This document shows positions 17,828 through 26,929 of a stretch of 64,000 nucleotides of DNA, one piece after another; the stretch's first letter is position 1; each line of letters begins with the position of its first letter. A program made the translations under genes and the position numbers. The DNA comes from Candidatus Poribacteria bacterium (lineage in GTDB: Bacteria > Poribacteria > WGA-4E > WGA-3G): positions 1 to 64,000 of the forward strand of contig JAPPIG010000097.1 in assembly GCA_028820635.1 (NCBI GenBank), read 5' to 3'. Under the pieces are notes generated by a model that worked only from the letters and a program-made list of their open reading frames with translations, ran no database searches and had not been told where the DNA came from.

Positions 17828-18100
17828 ATGAATACAACCAATTCTTACGAACATGAAGGGGAACTTCTCAGTGAACCCATTATTAGAGACCTTCTTGCAA
17901 ACTACCTGACTTTTACAACCTGGTCAACGGGTAAGGATATTAGGGAAGAAGTAGAGGAATTTCACTTGCAAAAAGGTGGAGGAGGAAACCAGCTAAAAGA
18001 TTATAATACGTCGGTCTATAATGCGTTGCACGATTTAATCAAAGATAAAACATTCGATAAATATAAGGATGGGAATATAAATTATTATAGGTCTCTGTAG
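17828..18100 (+). CDS. Small hypothetical protein
   Basis: A 90-residue acidic protein with an AGAAGAGGT ribosome binding site. The sequence (IIRDLLANYLTFTTWSTGKDI, then a Gly-rich GGGGNQ loop and a C-terminal helix/strand) is compatible with a small winged-helix fold. No known family recognised. The flanks are non-coding (17652-17827 and 18101-18387, nothing seen). Confidence 0.5.
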   Translation: MNTTNSYEHEGELLSEPIIRDLLANYLTFTTWSTGKDIREEVEEFHLQKGGGGNQLKDYNTSVYNALHDLIKDKTFDKYKDGNINYYRSL

Positions 18101-18387
18101 AAAGTGGGACATATCGTACCAACATATTGGAAAGGGTCATGCTGGCGAAATTAAGGTGATCTCTATCAGAAAAAGGAGACTACGACAAAGCACTTGCTGT
18201 ATAACAAGCAGTCGTCATTCACAGAAAATAAAGGAAAATATCTCATCTTAGATTGAAACGTTTCATTGTCGTTTCCAGAAATGGCGTCTAGTCGTGAGGT
18301 GGGAATATCAGCGAACTATTTAGGGTTTGTTCATCTCGCTTGTATACACATGTTAATAAAGTATCTATGAGATACGCTGTAGTTGTA

Positions 18388-19029
18388 TTATCCTCTCATG
18401 ACTAACCTTATTTTGGCTTTGAGTCTTTCATCACCTTCTTCCTCTGCTAAATATAAGCCTTCCTGGAGATCTCTATCTCCTTCTCTTTTACGACCTATTA
18501 ACCTCTTAGCAATCCCTCGGTTGTAATAAGCTATTATAAGTTTAGGATTCACCTCAATAGCCGTGTCAAAGTCGGTAATTGCTTCTTTATGAAAACCGAG
18601 TTTACCCTTTATTACTCCTCTCATATTGCGAAAACGTGAAGACCCACGGCAGAAAAATATGGCTAACTCAATGTCGGTAAGAGCATCAAAATACTTTTCA
18701 ATTTTACCTTTTGAAATACTCCGGTTGTAATAAGCCTGAAAAAAAGCTCCGTTTAACTCAATTGCCTTGTCATAGTCGGAAATAGCCCCATTATATTTTC
18801 CAATCTTACTTTTCGCAATACCCCTATAGTTGTAAACTTTTGCACACTTACTGTCTAAGTTACTGTCTAAGATACTGTCTAAGTTATTGTCTAAGACACT
18901 GTCTAAGTTAATAGCCTTGTCAAAGCAGAGTATAGCAGCAGTATAATCATTTTGATTGAACAGTTCTATACCCTTCTTAAAATATTTGTCGACAAGATCA
19001 AGGGGTTCTGAGGATGTCTCTTTATTCAT
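18388..19029 (-). CDS. TPR-repeat protein
   Basis: About 213 residues. At least four tetratricopeptide repeats are visible: KGIELFNQNDYTAAILCFDK, YNYRGIAKSKIGKYNGAISD, AYYNRSISKGKIEKYFDALT and AYYNRGIAKRLIGRKREGDR. The first repeat is followed by an insertion of five Leu-Asp-Ser-type tetrapeptides encoded by a 12-bp minisatellite. The start at 19029 (MNKETSS) overlaps the stop of the upstream gene by 8 nt; a longer in-frame start inside that gene is less likely. It is probably a scaffold acting with the membrane-anchored protein encoded just upstream. Confidence 0.85.
   Translation of the reverse strand: MNKETSSEPLDLVDKYFKKGIELFNQNDYTAAILCFDKAINLDSVLDNNLDSILDSNLDSKCAKVYNYRGIAKSKIGKYNGAISDYDKAIELNGAFFQAYYNRSISKGKIEKYFDALTDIELAIFFCRGSSRFRNMRGVIKGKLGFHKEAITDFDTAIEVNPKLIIAYYNRGIAKRLIGRKREGDRDLQEGLYLAEEEGDERLKAKIRLVMRG
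18849..18908 (-). repeat. 12-bp minisatellite, five copies, inside the TPR gene
   Basis: Five tandem copies of TACTGTCTAAGt (plus-strand sense) with single-base variants. The period is 12, so it adds four residues per unit (LDSN-like) without breaking the frame. Such a tract can expand or contract by slippage and alter the linker between TPR 1 and TPR 2. Confidence 0.85.
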
Positions 19030-19486
19030 CAGGCTTTTCTTCTCCAGGCTCGTAAGGGGCTTGTATATTTTTCTCGGATTTATCATTACTTACAACTTTA
19101 TTCTCACCAAGATTCTGTTCAGCACTTATTTGGGCGATTACTCGCGAGGTTATTTCTGAAACTAATTGGGCATTATTCCTATTGCTAAGTCTATTTTGCA
19201 AGTAAGTGCTTAAAAATGAAACGACAATAGGCACTGCAATTACTGTCAAGATACCTAGTAAAAAATTCGTTTTCAGGTTTAGTATTCCTAAATTCTTATC
19301 AAGAGTATGAAAATTACCGGTAAGTTTCGTATCTAAGTTGTGTATTTCCTTGATAAGCATTACTGTATCTGATTCTGATAGAGAGGAATCAGATTGTTGC
19401 GACTCCTGTGCCAAACCTGTAGAAGTAAGGGAAAAGATAAATAGCATCCCCATAATTCCACTGATATTTATCCGTACATTCATCAT
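19022..19486 (-). CDS. Exported, membrane-anchored coiled-coil hypothetical protein
   Basis: A 154-residue protein. A signal peptide (about residues 8-26: ISGIMGMLFIFSLTSTGLA, cleavage near LAQ) is followed by a Ser/Asp-rich linker and a heptad-like stretch (LIKEIHNLDTKLTGNFHTLD). A transmembrane helix (FLLGILTVIAVPIVVSFLS) and a polar cytoplasmic tail come last. It is co-transcribed and translationally coupled (ATGAATAA overlap) with the TPR gene, so the pair may form a membrane complex. Family not recognised. Confidence 0.7.
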   Translation of the reverse strand: MMNVRINISGIMGMLFIFSLTSTGLAQESQQSDSSLSESDTVMLIKEIHNLDTKLTGNFHTLDKNLGILNLKTNFLLGILTVIAVPIVVSFLSTYLQNRLSNRNNAQLVSEITSRVIAQISAEQNLGENKVVSNDKSEKNIQAPYEPGEEKPDE

Positions 19487-19721
19487 TGTTATTCACCTTA
19501 GATATGCTATTTTATAAATTTGATACCAAAACGATTTTTTTTGGTAAATAAGTGAAAGCATTCTAACACATTCGAGAAATAAATTCAAACTCAGGATAAG
19601 TCTTGGATAGGGATTTTGGCAAACACCCTTTCGGTTACCTACCAGTTTAGGTTGAAACAGGTTCGGTTTTACCTTTCATCCTGCACAATCTTGATGATAA
19701 TCGCATCAACGAAATCATTAC

Positions 19722-20153
19722 TCATTGCTGCGATAACGCAGTGCGCGCAATCTCAATTATTTCTGCAGGGATCTGTCGAAGAATTTGCCAATCTGATTCG
19801 CATATTTCATTTGCAACTTGGTCGGCGCTCCAGTTCGCGTTTCAATGCTGTGGTCGGGAAAGAGTTTGATATTCCGCATCGCTCAGAATAAAGCGAATCA
19901 TCACATCGGGATATTTCTCATAAAAGCCGATGTCAAACCCCACCATATCGCCTTTGACGGTTTTACGCCACATACGCGAATGATCTTCTGACACTTCAGT
20001 ATCACGGCAAGCGATTCCGCGACAGGTTCGGGCAGCGCGCCTCTTCAGACGGCACATCTAAAGTAACAACGTTTTCTGTTTCATCTGACATAGGCTGCGG
20101 TGTGACATCTTTGCGGAAAGACTTGGAAAACAGCGGGGCTCTGATTTTCCGCT
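19722..20153 (-). pseudogene. Frameshifted remnant of an unknown protein gene
   Basis: Three consecutive frames carry protein-like text. They run LERKIRAPLFSKSFRKDVTP through MSDETENVVTLDVPSEEARL, then KTVKGDMVGFDIGFYEKYPD and VMIRFILSDAEYQ, then NWSADQVANEICESDWQILR and a helical end at a TGA. At least two frameshifts separate them. The family is not recognised. Stretches either side (19487-19721, 20154-20671) show no gene. Confidence 0.5.
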
Positions 20154-20671
20154 CAAGCCTGCTGATTCAAATGCTGTTTTTAGCACGTTGTGTGCAGCGC
20201 ATCGACGTGCACATGTTGCCTTGTTCGTATTCAATGGGAACAAGGAAGTGCTTTGCTATTCTATTGGAAAAACATCTAATAGGTTACTGCGTCATAATCT
20301 GCTCTTGTTTCCCCACAGAACGCATAGTGAAAAACCTTTTGTAGCGAATATTTATTCAGACCTCCGCTAAAGCGTGCCCTAATGCTCTATAGGGTTCAGG
20401 GAGCTTACAAAGCGTACCTACCATCGCTTCATTTATACTTTTTTCGCATTTTCCAAATTACTGGGGTTTTCCCAGTCTAAAGTGAGGTTACACTTTAATA
20501 TAGTGGCATAAAACGGTTTCATAACCATAGTCCGCCCCAGCGGGCGAAAAGTGTCCACAAGATAATCCAGTTAATACCTAATGTCCTTTATCAATCCAAG
20601 TTACCAAATAGAAACTCCAAAACATTGTCTAAACTATAGAACAAAAGAAGAAAGTGGTTCAAAGCAGCTTT
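20154..20671. other. Non-coding stretch
   Basis: About 520 bases with only short, low-quality open frames on both strands. No RNA gene, repeat or terminator that I can support. Confidence 0.4.
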
Positions 20672-21892
20672 TTAGGTGTCTACGTTTTCCATATCCTCGG
20701 TAGGTTCAGTGGCTCGCTTCTTACTTTCCAATAGATCCTTCAGCTCGGCGCATAAATGCGTCAACTTGGACGCAATGCATGCCTCTTTAATGTATTCCTC
20801 CGCTGTATTTACCAAGTTCACCAAGTTCCCTTCACTCGCATCGTCCAAATCATCATTACATTTTGTCAGTTTAGGCTGGAAGCGATAATACAATTTTTCA
20901 TTGTCGGTATTGCCGATCAACTGTTTGAGTTGATAATGTACTGTATCACTTGCACCATCAAAAATAATTCTTAACAGCGGTTTAACCCATTCAAATTTTC
21001 CCCAACCCTTTGCTTCTTCGTGCTGATGCTCATTATAGCGGGTCAACTTTCCAGTTCCGAGTGAGACAACAAGGATTTTAGCATCAGGACATTTCCATTT
21101 TACACACATCTTTTTGGCTTCAGCATAGGCACACATTGCAGGATTATTCGCAAAGACACCCCCATCAAGCAACGTCTCCGTAAGTATCTTAGCAGTCTGC
21201 TGAGCTGTTTTATCAGACGGTTCCGGATCCTTAGACACTACATCAAACGGTTCAAAAAATGTTGGCGCAGCAGCTGTGGCATGAGCGACATCTTTCATGA
21301 GATAATCTTCAGGATAATTTATCTCAAAAGTTTTTTCGGAAGGAAATTTTTGCTCTTTCGCCTTACTACTCTTGAAGAACCTTGGATGACCGCCCTCAGG
21401 TTTTAATTTTCCCTGCTTTTCATCCTCCGATCTCTCTTTCCATTCCTGCTTATTTTCCCAATCGTAACGTGTCCCCCGCAAATCATAACTTGTAATTAAA
21501 ACATTAGTAAGCGCTTGTCTAAGCATGGTTTCCTTAAAATACGCATCTAATACACCCATCAATCCATCTGACGTATATTTCTCCTCTGCCCAACCACGCA
21601 TTGAACGAATTTTGTGCCAGATTGAGCGGTCAAATATCTTTTCACCCTTGTCTCTATATAAATCTACCAGTTTTGCTGCTGGGAACTCAGCTGAATCGGG
21701 GTCATCCGGATCTGGTACAGTGAGCGCTAAGCTCAAGATACCACCAGTTGAAGTGCCAGCAATTAAATCAAATAATTCGTAAATTCTTTTACCGGTTTCC
21801 TCCTCAATCTTCCTAAGAATTATTGCTGGAATAATGCCACGAATGCCACCACCATCAATCGACAAAACAGTGAAAGTTTTTTGATCAGACAT
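20672..21892 (-). CDS. Patatin-like phospholipase
   Basis: 406 residues. The patatin active site is complete: oxyanion loop DGGGIRG (13-19), nucleophile elbow GTSTGG (46-51, Ser48) and catalytic Asp in DGGVFANNP (Asp243). The long acidic/charged middle and C-terminal helices match the COG3621-type acyl hydrolases that include the CBASS effector CapV. The start has an almost ideal AGGAGG 6 nt upstream. It hydrolyses acyl chains of membrane lipids; when used as a defence effector it needs an activating nucleotide. No CD-NTase, ubiquitin-like ligase or other CBASS partner lies next to it, so it stands as an orphan. It is monocistronic. Confidence 0.9.
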   Translation of the reverse strand: MSDQKTFTVLSIDGGGIRGIIPAIILRKIEEETGKRIYELFDLIAGTSTGGILSLALTVPDPDDPDSAEFPAAKLVDLYRDKGEKIFDRSIWHKIRSMRGWAEEKYTSDGLMGVLDAYFKETMLRQALTNVLITSYDLRGTRYDWENKQEWKERSEDEKQGKLKPEGGHPRFFKSSKAKEQKFPSEKTFEINYPEDYLMKDVAHATAAAPTFFEPFDVVSKDPEPSDKTAQQTAKILTETLLDGGVFANNPAMCAYAEAKKMCVKWKCPDAKILVVSLGTGKLTRYNEHQHEEAKGWGKFEWVKPLLRIIFDGASDTVHYQLKQLIGNTDNEKLYYRFQPKLTKCNDDLDDASEGNLVNLVNTAEEYIKEACIASKLTHLCAELKDLLESKKRATEPTEDMENVDT

Positions 21893-21970
21893 AGTTTCCT
21901 CCTAAGCGTTATACCATTTCTGAGTGATTTTAGTAGATCGGGCAGAGTTTACGAAACCCGGCATGTATAA

Positions 21971-22108
21971 TATAGTAGATTATAGAATTAATTAGACATT
22001 ATTTACCTGTAGGAGAGAACTCCGATTCCCGACTATCAGTGAGTTTCGTCGCAATTCGGAGATCGCTCCTACAGAAGAAGTGTAAACTTATTTGTATATT
22101 TCACTATA
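21971..22108. repeat. MITE-like palindromic element
   Basis: Inside is an imperfect hairpin with arms of about 27 nt: CTGTAGGAGaGAaCTCCGAt against CTGTAGGAGcGAtCTCCGAa (22007-22074). The outer ends are TATAGTAGATTAT and, inverted, TATAGTGAAATAT. The same TATAGTrrAAt end appears in the element at 30714-30835, so both may belong to one non-autonomous family. Confidence 0.6.
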
Positions 22109-22313
22109 ATAAACGGAAATCCCGCGGCCTCAACTATTATATCAGTTTTCACAACTTGTGAGAATATGTTAATTTTTACTATCAATTTTAATAAAAATAT
22201 CCAATTATATATTCTATGAAGCGATAGATTTTGTTTGAAATTGATACGTTTCCGTGTTACAATAGCCTTTGATAATCAGCACAAGAAATCACTGATTCTA
22301 AACTCGGAGATAT

Positions 22314-23537
22314 TTGGGTGAGTCGTTGCGTGGCAACATCGTCACGATACGCGATAGAGACTGGAAACTACTAAAATCTTGCTTTGATACTCCCGGTGAC
22401 ATCAAACGGATAGATTTTGAGCAAGTCAGACCCAGCCAGATAACTCACAAAATGAACGACATCGCAAACGCTCACTATACACTTGGCAAGGCTGCGCTTG
22501 ATGATGGACAAGTTGACCAAGCGATCACACATTTTGAAGCGGCTTTGAAACTTGACCCCGATTTTATTGCGGCGCACCACGCACTTGCTCTGTGCTACTT
22601 CTCACAGCATAAACTCGAAGAAGCGAGGAATGCTGTACAAGCTGCGCTCAAACTTGACCCGACCTACGAACCTGCTCTCTACTTCTTGCAAGCCATCGCA
22701 CCACAAGAACCTAAACAGACACAGCAAAATGCGCACCCAATAGAAAATACCGAACAGGAAAACAGACCTGTTCAGCGTGAACAAACAGAGCCACCTATTG
22801 AGGAGGCGGAACTTAATATTGATAAAGAAATGCAACGCGGACTTGTTTTTTTAAACAATAAGCAATACCCACAAGCCGAAGCTGCATTCAAAAAGGTCAT
22901 CAAGGCTTCTGCGAATGACGCGACAGCACACTATAACCTCGCACAGTGCTACATGGAAATGGGCGCATACGGCGATGCCAAAAGAGAAGCCGACACGACT
23001 TTACGGCTCCAGCCACAATACCAACCCGCACACCAACTCCAAAACACTATTCGTTTCCTGTCAAAGCGCGAAAAACAGCAACTGTTATACAACAAAATAA
23101 AACGATACCTGCTCCCATTCGCAATCGTCGTGATTATCGTATTTATTGCGTTCAATATGGGATGGTTCACACGTCTATTGCCAGAAAAGATACCCCCTAA
23201 ACTTTCAATCGATATCACTTTAGAGGACCCGAACAATAAAAACGGCTACATTGATGCTGGCGAAAGTGTTCGAATACGGTTGATAATTACCAATAGTGGC
23301 AGCACTGCGAAAAACCTGCAAGTGCGTGTCTCGCCAAAGACCATCGGCGGATTGCGATTACAGATACCTGATAGAACTTTCAGTCTGCGGAAGAATCAGT
23401 TTGAAACTTTCAGAATACCTATAATTGCTGATAGTCAAGCCCGCACGAAGAAAGTCCCGATAAAGATAGAGGTTGTAGATAAAAACCAAATACAACTCGC
23501 AACAACAGATTTTCAACTGAATATCAAATCTAAATGA
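22314..23537 (+). CDS. TPR protein with transmembrane anchor and C-terminal Ig-like (CARDB-type) domain
   Basis: 407 residues, TTG start after GGAG. TPR units occupy about 50-125 (ANAHYTLGKAALDDGQVDQA, AAHHALALCYFSQHKLEEAR) and about 165-240 (ATAHYNLAQCYMEMGAYGDA). A Gln/Pro/Glu-rich linker separates the two pairs. One transmembrane helix lies at about 265-285 (LLPFAIVVIIVFIAFNMGWF). The rest, about 120 residues, reads as a beta-sandwich: DITLEDPNNKNGYIDAGESV, then RLIITNSGSTAKNLQVRV, the hallmark of CARDB/archaeal-adhesin-like domains. It lies 10 nt upstream of the VWA gene, so the two are one operon. Probably a cytoplasmic TPR scaffold displayed with a periplasmic/extracellular domain. Confidence 0.8.
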   Translation: MGESLRGNIVTIRDRDWKLLKSCFDTPGDIKRIDFEQVRPSQITHKMNDIANAHYTLGKAALDDGQVDQAITHFEAALKLDPDFIAAHHALALCYFSQHKLEEARNAVQAALKLDPTYEPALYFLQAIAPQEPKQTQQNAHPIENTEQENRPVQREQTEPPIEEAELNIDKEMQRGLVFLNNKQYPQAEAAFKKVIKASANDATAHYNLAQCYMEMGAYGDAKREADTTLRLQPQYQPAHQLQNTIRFLSKREKQQLLYNKIKRYLLPFAIVVIIVFIAFNMGWFTRLLPEKIPPKLSIDITLEDPNNKNGYIDAGESVRIRLIITNSGSTAKNLQVRVSPKTIGGLRLQIPDRTFSLRKNQFETFRIPIIADSQARTKKVPIKIEVVDKNQIQLATTDFQLNIKSK

Positions 23538-23547
23538 GGTAATTGGT

Positions 23548-25338
23548 ATGAATAAACGGCTACTGAAGCGTGCTTTCCAACAACAATATCGTAAACGCGC
23601 CTTGATTATTTCTGTCATTGTGCATGTCATCGTGTGCCTCAGCAGTGCGTTCTTTTTCATCACAGCCGCTGTGCAAGAGACGGAAGATGAGATACAAGTA
23701 GAACTCTTTTCTGAATTACCACGACAACAAGTCGTCAAAAAGAAAACAGTGCCAATTCCTAAGAAAGACGCACCCCCCAAACCGAAAGAGGAAATGCCGA
23801 TACCGAAAGAGATACCGATAGAAAAGAAAAAGATAACGCTGGAAAAGAAGGTCGACGTCATACAACCCGAACATAAAGTTGAGGTTGCGAAAATGCCAGC
23901 GAAAACGCCCACAAAGATAGAACTTCAAAGTGCTGCCGTAAAAAAGATGGATGTAGATATACCGGCGGGAGTAGGAGCACCCGATTTATCAACGGACGCG
24001 GATTTGACACCCGCTCCTGAATCGATATTAGCACCGATTGGCGACACGGATATAGGCGACACCGCACAGAACTATGCAAGACGCAGAGATACAGGTGTTA
24101 GAACACCAGGCAAAGGCACATCAAAGGGTATCGGGGACCGTATCAAATCCACTGGGACAAGTAAAGGGAAAAGCATCGGAGAACAAACGACCAGCAACGG
24201 GGAAGGCAACGACACATTTAGCAGTATCATACAGCAACTCGCGGATGATATTATCGGACGGAGTGGCGGCGCGCCTATTGATGTCGTCTTTGTCGTGGAC
24301 GCTTCTGGCAGTATGGGTGATAATATAAACGCTGTCGCAGAACATCTTGGACTGATGATTGATGCCTATAAAGCGTCTGAGATTGATTATCAGCTCGGTC
24401 TTACACATTTCTCGGCGGATCAGAAGACGCAGAACAACAAAATTAGTGTGTCACAACTGACGACAAGCTTACAAACATATAAACAGATGCTCTACGCAAT
24501 TATACCCACTGGCGATGAAAACGCACTGGATGCAATCCATCAAACCGTGACGGAAATGCAATTCAGAGCAAATACTGTCAAGCATTTTATCCTCGTTACA
24601 GATGAACCTTTCACCAGCTGGTTAGGGTTTACAATTGATAACACTATCAATCTCTGTCGACAAAATGAAATCTATGTGAATGTGCTCGGTTTGAATATGC
24701 CAGACCACAAACGGCTTGCAACAGAAACGGATGGGACATGGCACGCTGTGCCACAAGACCCGACCCCGCAGGACATCGCACAACAACCGAAAACAGTTCA
24801 GGACATCGGGAAAAAAATACTGCGAGAGGCGGTGAATCTCCCGACCGATATTGTCTTATTTATTGACACAAGTAAAAGTATGGAAAACAAAATGCCGTAT
24901 ACCACAGAACAGATTGATTTGTGGATACGCGACTGGGATAACGCAAGGATTGACTATCGTATCGGAGTCGTCCGGTTCCGAGCAAACGGCACCGTTAATA
25001 TGGTGAACGTTTACAACCCACCACAAACACAAGAACAGATACACAAGATTTTAGAACTCCCACTCAAAGATGATGAGAACTTGTTGCACGCAGTCGTTGA
25101 AGGGATAAAACGCATCAAAACACGATCCAACGCAAAAACGCATTTTATACTCATTACAGATGAACCGGGAAATCCGAAACAACCTATCGCCGGTACTATA
25201 TCGCTTCTCAAAGAAAAACCTGTTGTCGTGAGTGTGATTGGAACGATTGACACCTTCCAACAACAAGTAGCGCAGCAAACAGGTGGAATTTGGGTGGCAA
25301 TGCCAAACGCACACAAAGTGAACAAAACATACCACTGA
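23548..25338 (+). CDS. Membrane-anchored protein with TonB-like linker and two VWA domains
   Basis: 596 residues. Basic N-terminus, then a single membrane helix (about 18-42, ALIISVIVHVIVCLSSAFFF). A Pro/Lys-rich periplasmic linker (PIPKKDAPPKPKEEMPIPKE) like that of TonB follows. Two von Willebrand A domains come next: VFVVDASGSMG with MIDAS Asp251, and VLFIDTSKSME with Asp440. Each has the expected later Asp/Thr (ILVTDEP, ILITDEP). It is translated 10 nt after the TPR/CARDB gene. Such TonB-like plus VWA proteins are known from Planctomycetes, Poribacteria and relatives; here two VWA domains in tandem suggest metal-dependent protein-protein contacts at the cell envelope. Confidence 0.85.
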   Translation: MNKRLLKRAFQQQYRKRALIISVIVHVIVCLSSAFFFITAAVQETEDEIQVELFSELPRQQVVKKKTVPIPKKDAPPKPKEEMPIPKEIPIEKKKITLEKKVDVIQPEHKVEVAKMPAKTPTKIELQSAAVKKMDVDIPAGVGAPDLSTDADLTPAPESILAPIGDTDIGDTAQNYARRRDTGVRTPGKGTSKGIGDRIKSTGTSKGKSIGEQTTSNGEGNDTFSSIIQQLADDIIGRSGGAPIDVVFVVDASGSMGDNINAVAEHLGLMIDAYKASEIDYQLGLTHFSADQKTQNNKISVSQLTTSLQTYKQMLYAIIPTGDENALDAIHQTVTEMQFRANTVKHFILVTDEPFTSWLGFTIDNTINLCRQNEIYVNVLGLNMPDHKRLATETDGTWHAVPQDPTPQDIAQQPKTVQDIGKKILREAVNLPTDIVLFIDTSKSMENKMPYTTEQIDLWIRDWDNARIDYRIGVVRFRANGTVNMVNVYNPPQTQEQIHKILELPLKDDENLLHAVVEGIKRIKTRSNAKTHFILITDEPGNPKQPIAGTISLLKEKPVVVSVIGTIDTFQQQVAQQTGGIWVAMPNAHKVNKTYH

Positions 25339-25599
25339 AACTTTTGTATCCGCCAGCACAATAACATGTAGATTTACATACAAGGTCTATTTCTTAGAAC
25401 CCAACCGCACCTTGACTTTGAGACTTTTCAGATTTCTCTAACCTTGATAGAATTCCTCACAGACTGAGATACACACCCGCCAAAAACAACAAGCACAACA
25501 TTCTTGTACCGGCAGTGTCAAATCCACCGATTATCAAGAACAAAGTGACAATTAAAGCAAGGAAATGCTCATTCCACTTGGAAACCATGAAAATATTCT

Positions 25600-25960
25600 C
25601 ATCTTTGGCGGACAATTAAACGGTCACCTTTGAGCATCGCAATATGTTCGCCTTGTGCAAACGCTTGCCAGCGTTCGTTTTGTAATGATGAGGCATCCAG
25701 CAGTACCACATTATCCTTTATCTGCACCCGACATCAAGCGTCATCTTTTTCTATATTTTGGCACGCACCGCTGGGGTATCCACTGTGGGTTATCGGTAGC
25801 AGAAAAACTCTTTTTGTTGTAGGGACGCGTCACAGGAAATTGTTTTATCAACTTTTCTCAGAGCGAATCTAAAGCGATGTCCTCTCCGTGTACTAACGCA
25901 ACGGCTTTCGGGTTCACCTGTTTTATAACCGAGAACAGTTGCCTTTGATTGCTGTGAAAG
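25600..25960 (-). pseudogene. Degraded 3' fragment of a beta-CASP metallo-beta-lactamase gene
   Basis: Read on the minus strand this stretch parallels the 3' end of the gene at 33314-34852. Shared landmarks are the C-terminal GDRLIVR, the Ala/Gln-rich segment before it, a KAVLNVG-like region and an ALVHGED-like segment near 25890. Several frameshifts and stops interrupt it. It is a diverged, truncated second copy, not a recent duplication. Confidence 0.7.
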
Positions 25961-25963
25961 GTT

Positions 25964-26140
25964 GTGCAGCAGCTGACAGGTAAAGACAAGACGCAACAGG
26001 TAATTTCTGGTGGCTTTGTCTCGCGCGATTTGGGGAATTATGTGTCTCTTGAGTTTGGTGCTGAGGCAGGTTATCAGCGTTATAAACGCAATTGGGAATC
26101 GGAATATGTTCTGTTGAGTGCGTTGGCTGTGAGCTTTTAG
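25964..26140 (+). pseudogene. C-terminal fragment of an outer-membrane beta-barrel protein
   Basis: The frame reads GKDKTQQVISGGFVSRDLGN, YVSLEFGAEAGYQRYKR and ends VLLSALAVSF with a TAG. Alternating hydrophobic residues with a terminal Phe are the signature of the last strand of a beta-barrel recognised by the BAM machinery. The 5' part is absent, replaced by the beta-CASP fragment in the opposite direction. A terminator follows at 26208. Confidence 0.6.
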
Positions 26141-26207
26141 ATAATCCAAAAGATCAGTTTTATTGCTGGTTTGTTCTGCTGCAATAAACAAAAAGTAAAT
26201 CAGTATT

Positions 26208-26240
26208 CAGGTGGCGGGTGTCCTGCCACCTGCTTTTTCT
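26208..26240 (+). terminator. Rho-independent terminator
   Basis: Stem CAGGTGGC-GG / CC-GCCACCTG followed by CTTTTTCT. It faces the plus strand and probably belonged to the outer-membrane protein gene; its inverse could also stop the minus-strand gene beginning at 26915. Confidence 0.75.
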
Positions 26241-26246
26241 AAATAA

Positions 26247-26915
26247 TTATGGAATACGCCGCATTTTAGGATCTTTAGATCGGAATAACATATAGTCCCT
26301 TCGTTGTATATTGTGCCTTATTGCTATAATGTTTAATATATCAGAGGCTATTTCAAGGTAATCAGCAAGTATTCCCATATCAAAAGGTTCATCTGTTTTA
26401 GGGAGTTTTAAGTGCGCACCTTGATAAAGTTCACGGTTTTTATGTGCGAGAAACTCATGCCGGAGTTTTTTCAGACCTTCTCCTTTAGATTTCAAATCAC
26501 ATATTTTGGGTTGAATTAACTTTAGCGTCTCAGGGTCAATTCCCTTTTGCCACTTTTTATTAGCGTTGTCTTCTTTAACTTCAAATCTAAGGATAGATAA
26601 AGACTTTGGGTTTGTATCTATTAAGACAAAAGCTTGTGTTAATAACGCTCTTGACCATATATCCATATCATCAGGAAAACTTATTTGAATTTTATCAACA
26701 TCTACATATACTGGTCTACTTCTCGTAAATGCTTTCCCAAAAGCGTTCCATATTCTATATGTGTGGAATAGTTCTATGTGGACATTGTAAAATACTTTTC
26801 CCGATTTATCCCCGAGTTTATCTATGTATTGTTCATAACCACCTTCGTCAGGAAAATCTACAAAAGAAATACTTGGAGTTTTTATTTGATCGTCGTTACT
26901 TACCCAAAAATGCAT
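26247..26915 (-). CDS. Hypothetical protein with HEPN-like RHEFLAH motif
   Basis: 222 residues, AAGGAG ribosome binding site. The C-terminal half is helical and contains RHEFLAHKN at 152-160. Arg-x5-His in a helix fits the Rx4-6H motif of HEPN ribonucleases and is close to AbiU/AbiV-like abortive infection proteins. The N-terminal half is mixed and carries no known motif. No nucleotidyltransferase (MNT) gene is adjacent. It sits just downstream of a broken HTH gene and a GIY-YIG gene. The HEPN call is by motif only and should be treated as tentative. Confidence 0.55.
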   Translation of the reverse strand: MHFWVSNDDQIKTPSISFVDFPDEGGYEQYIDKLGDKSGKVFYNVHIELFHTYRIWNAFGKAFTRSRPVYVDVDKIQISFPDDMDIWSRALLTQAFVLIDTNPKSLSILRFEVKEDNANKKWQKGIDPETLKLIQPKICDLKSKGEGLKKLRHEFLAHKNRELYQGAHLKLPKTDEPFDMGILADYLEIASDILNIIAIRHNIQRRDYMLFRSKDPKMRRIP

Positions 26916-26929
26916 ATTACTAATTCTCC

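Noticed and set aside
20672-21892. CBASS system
   Set aside because: A patatin effector is present, but no CD-NTase or Cap2/Cap3 gene lies nearby.
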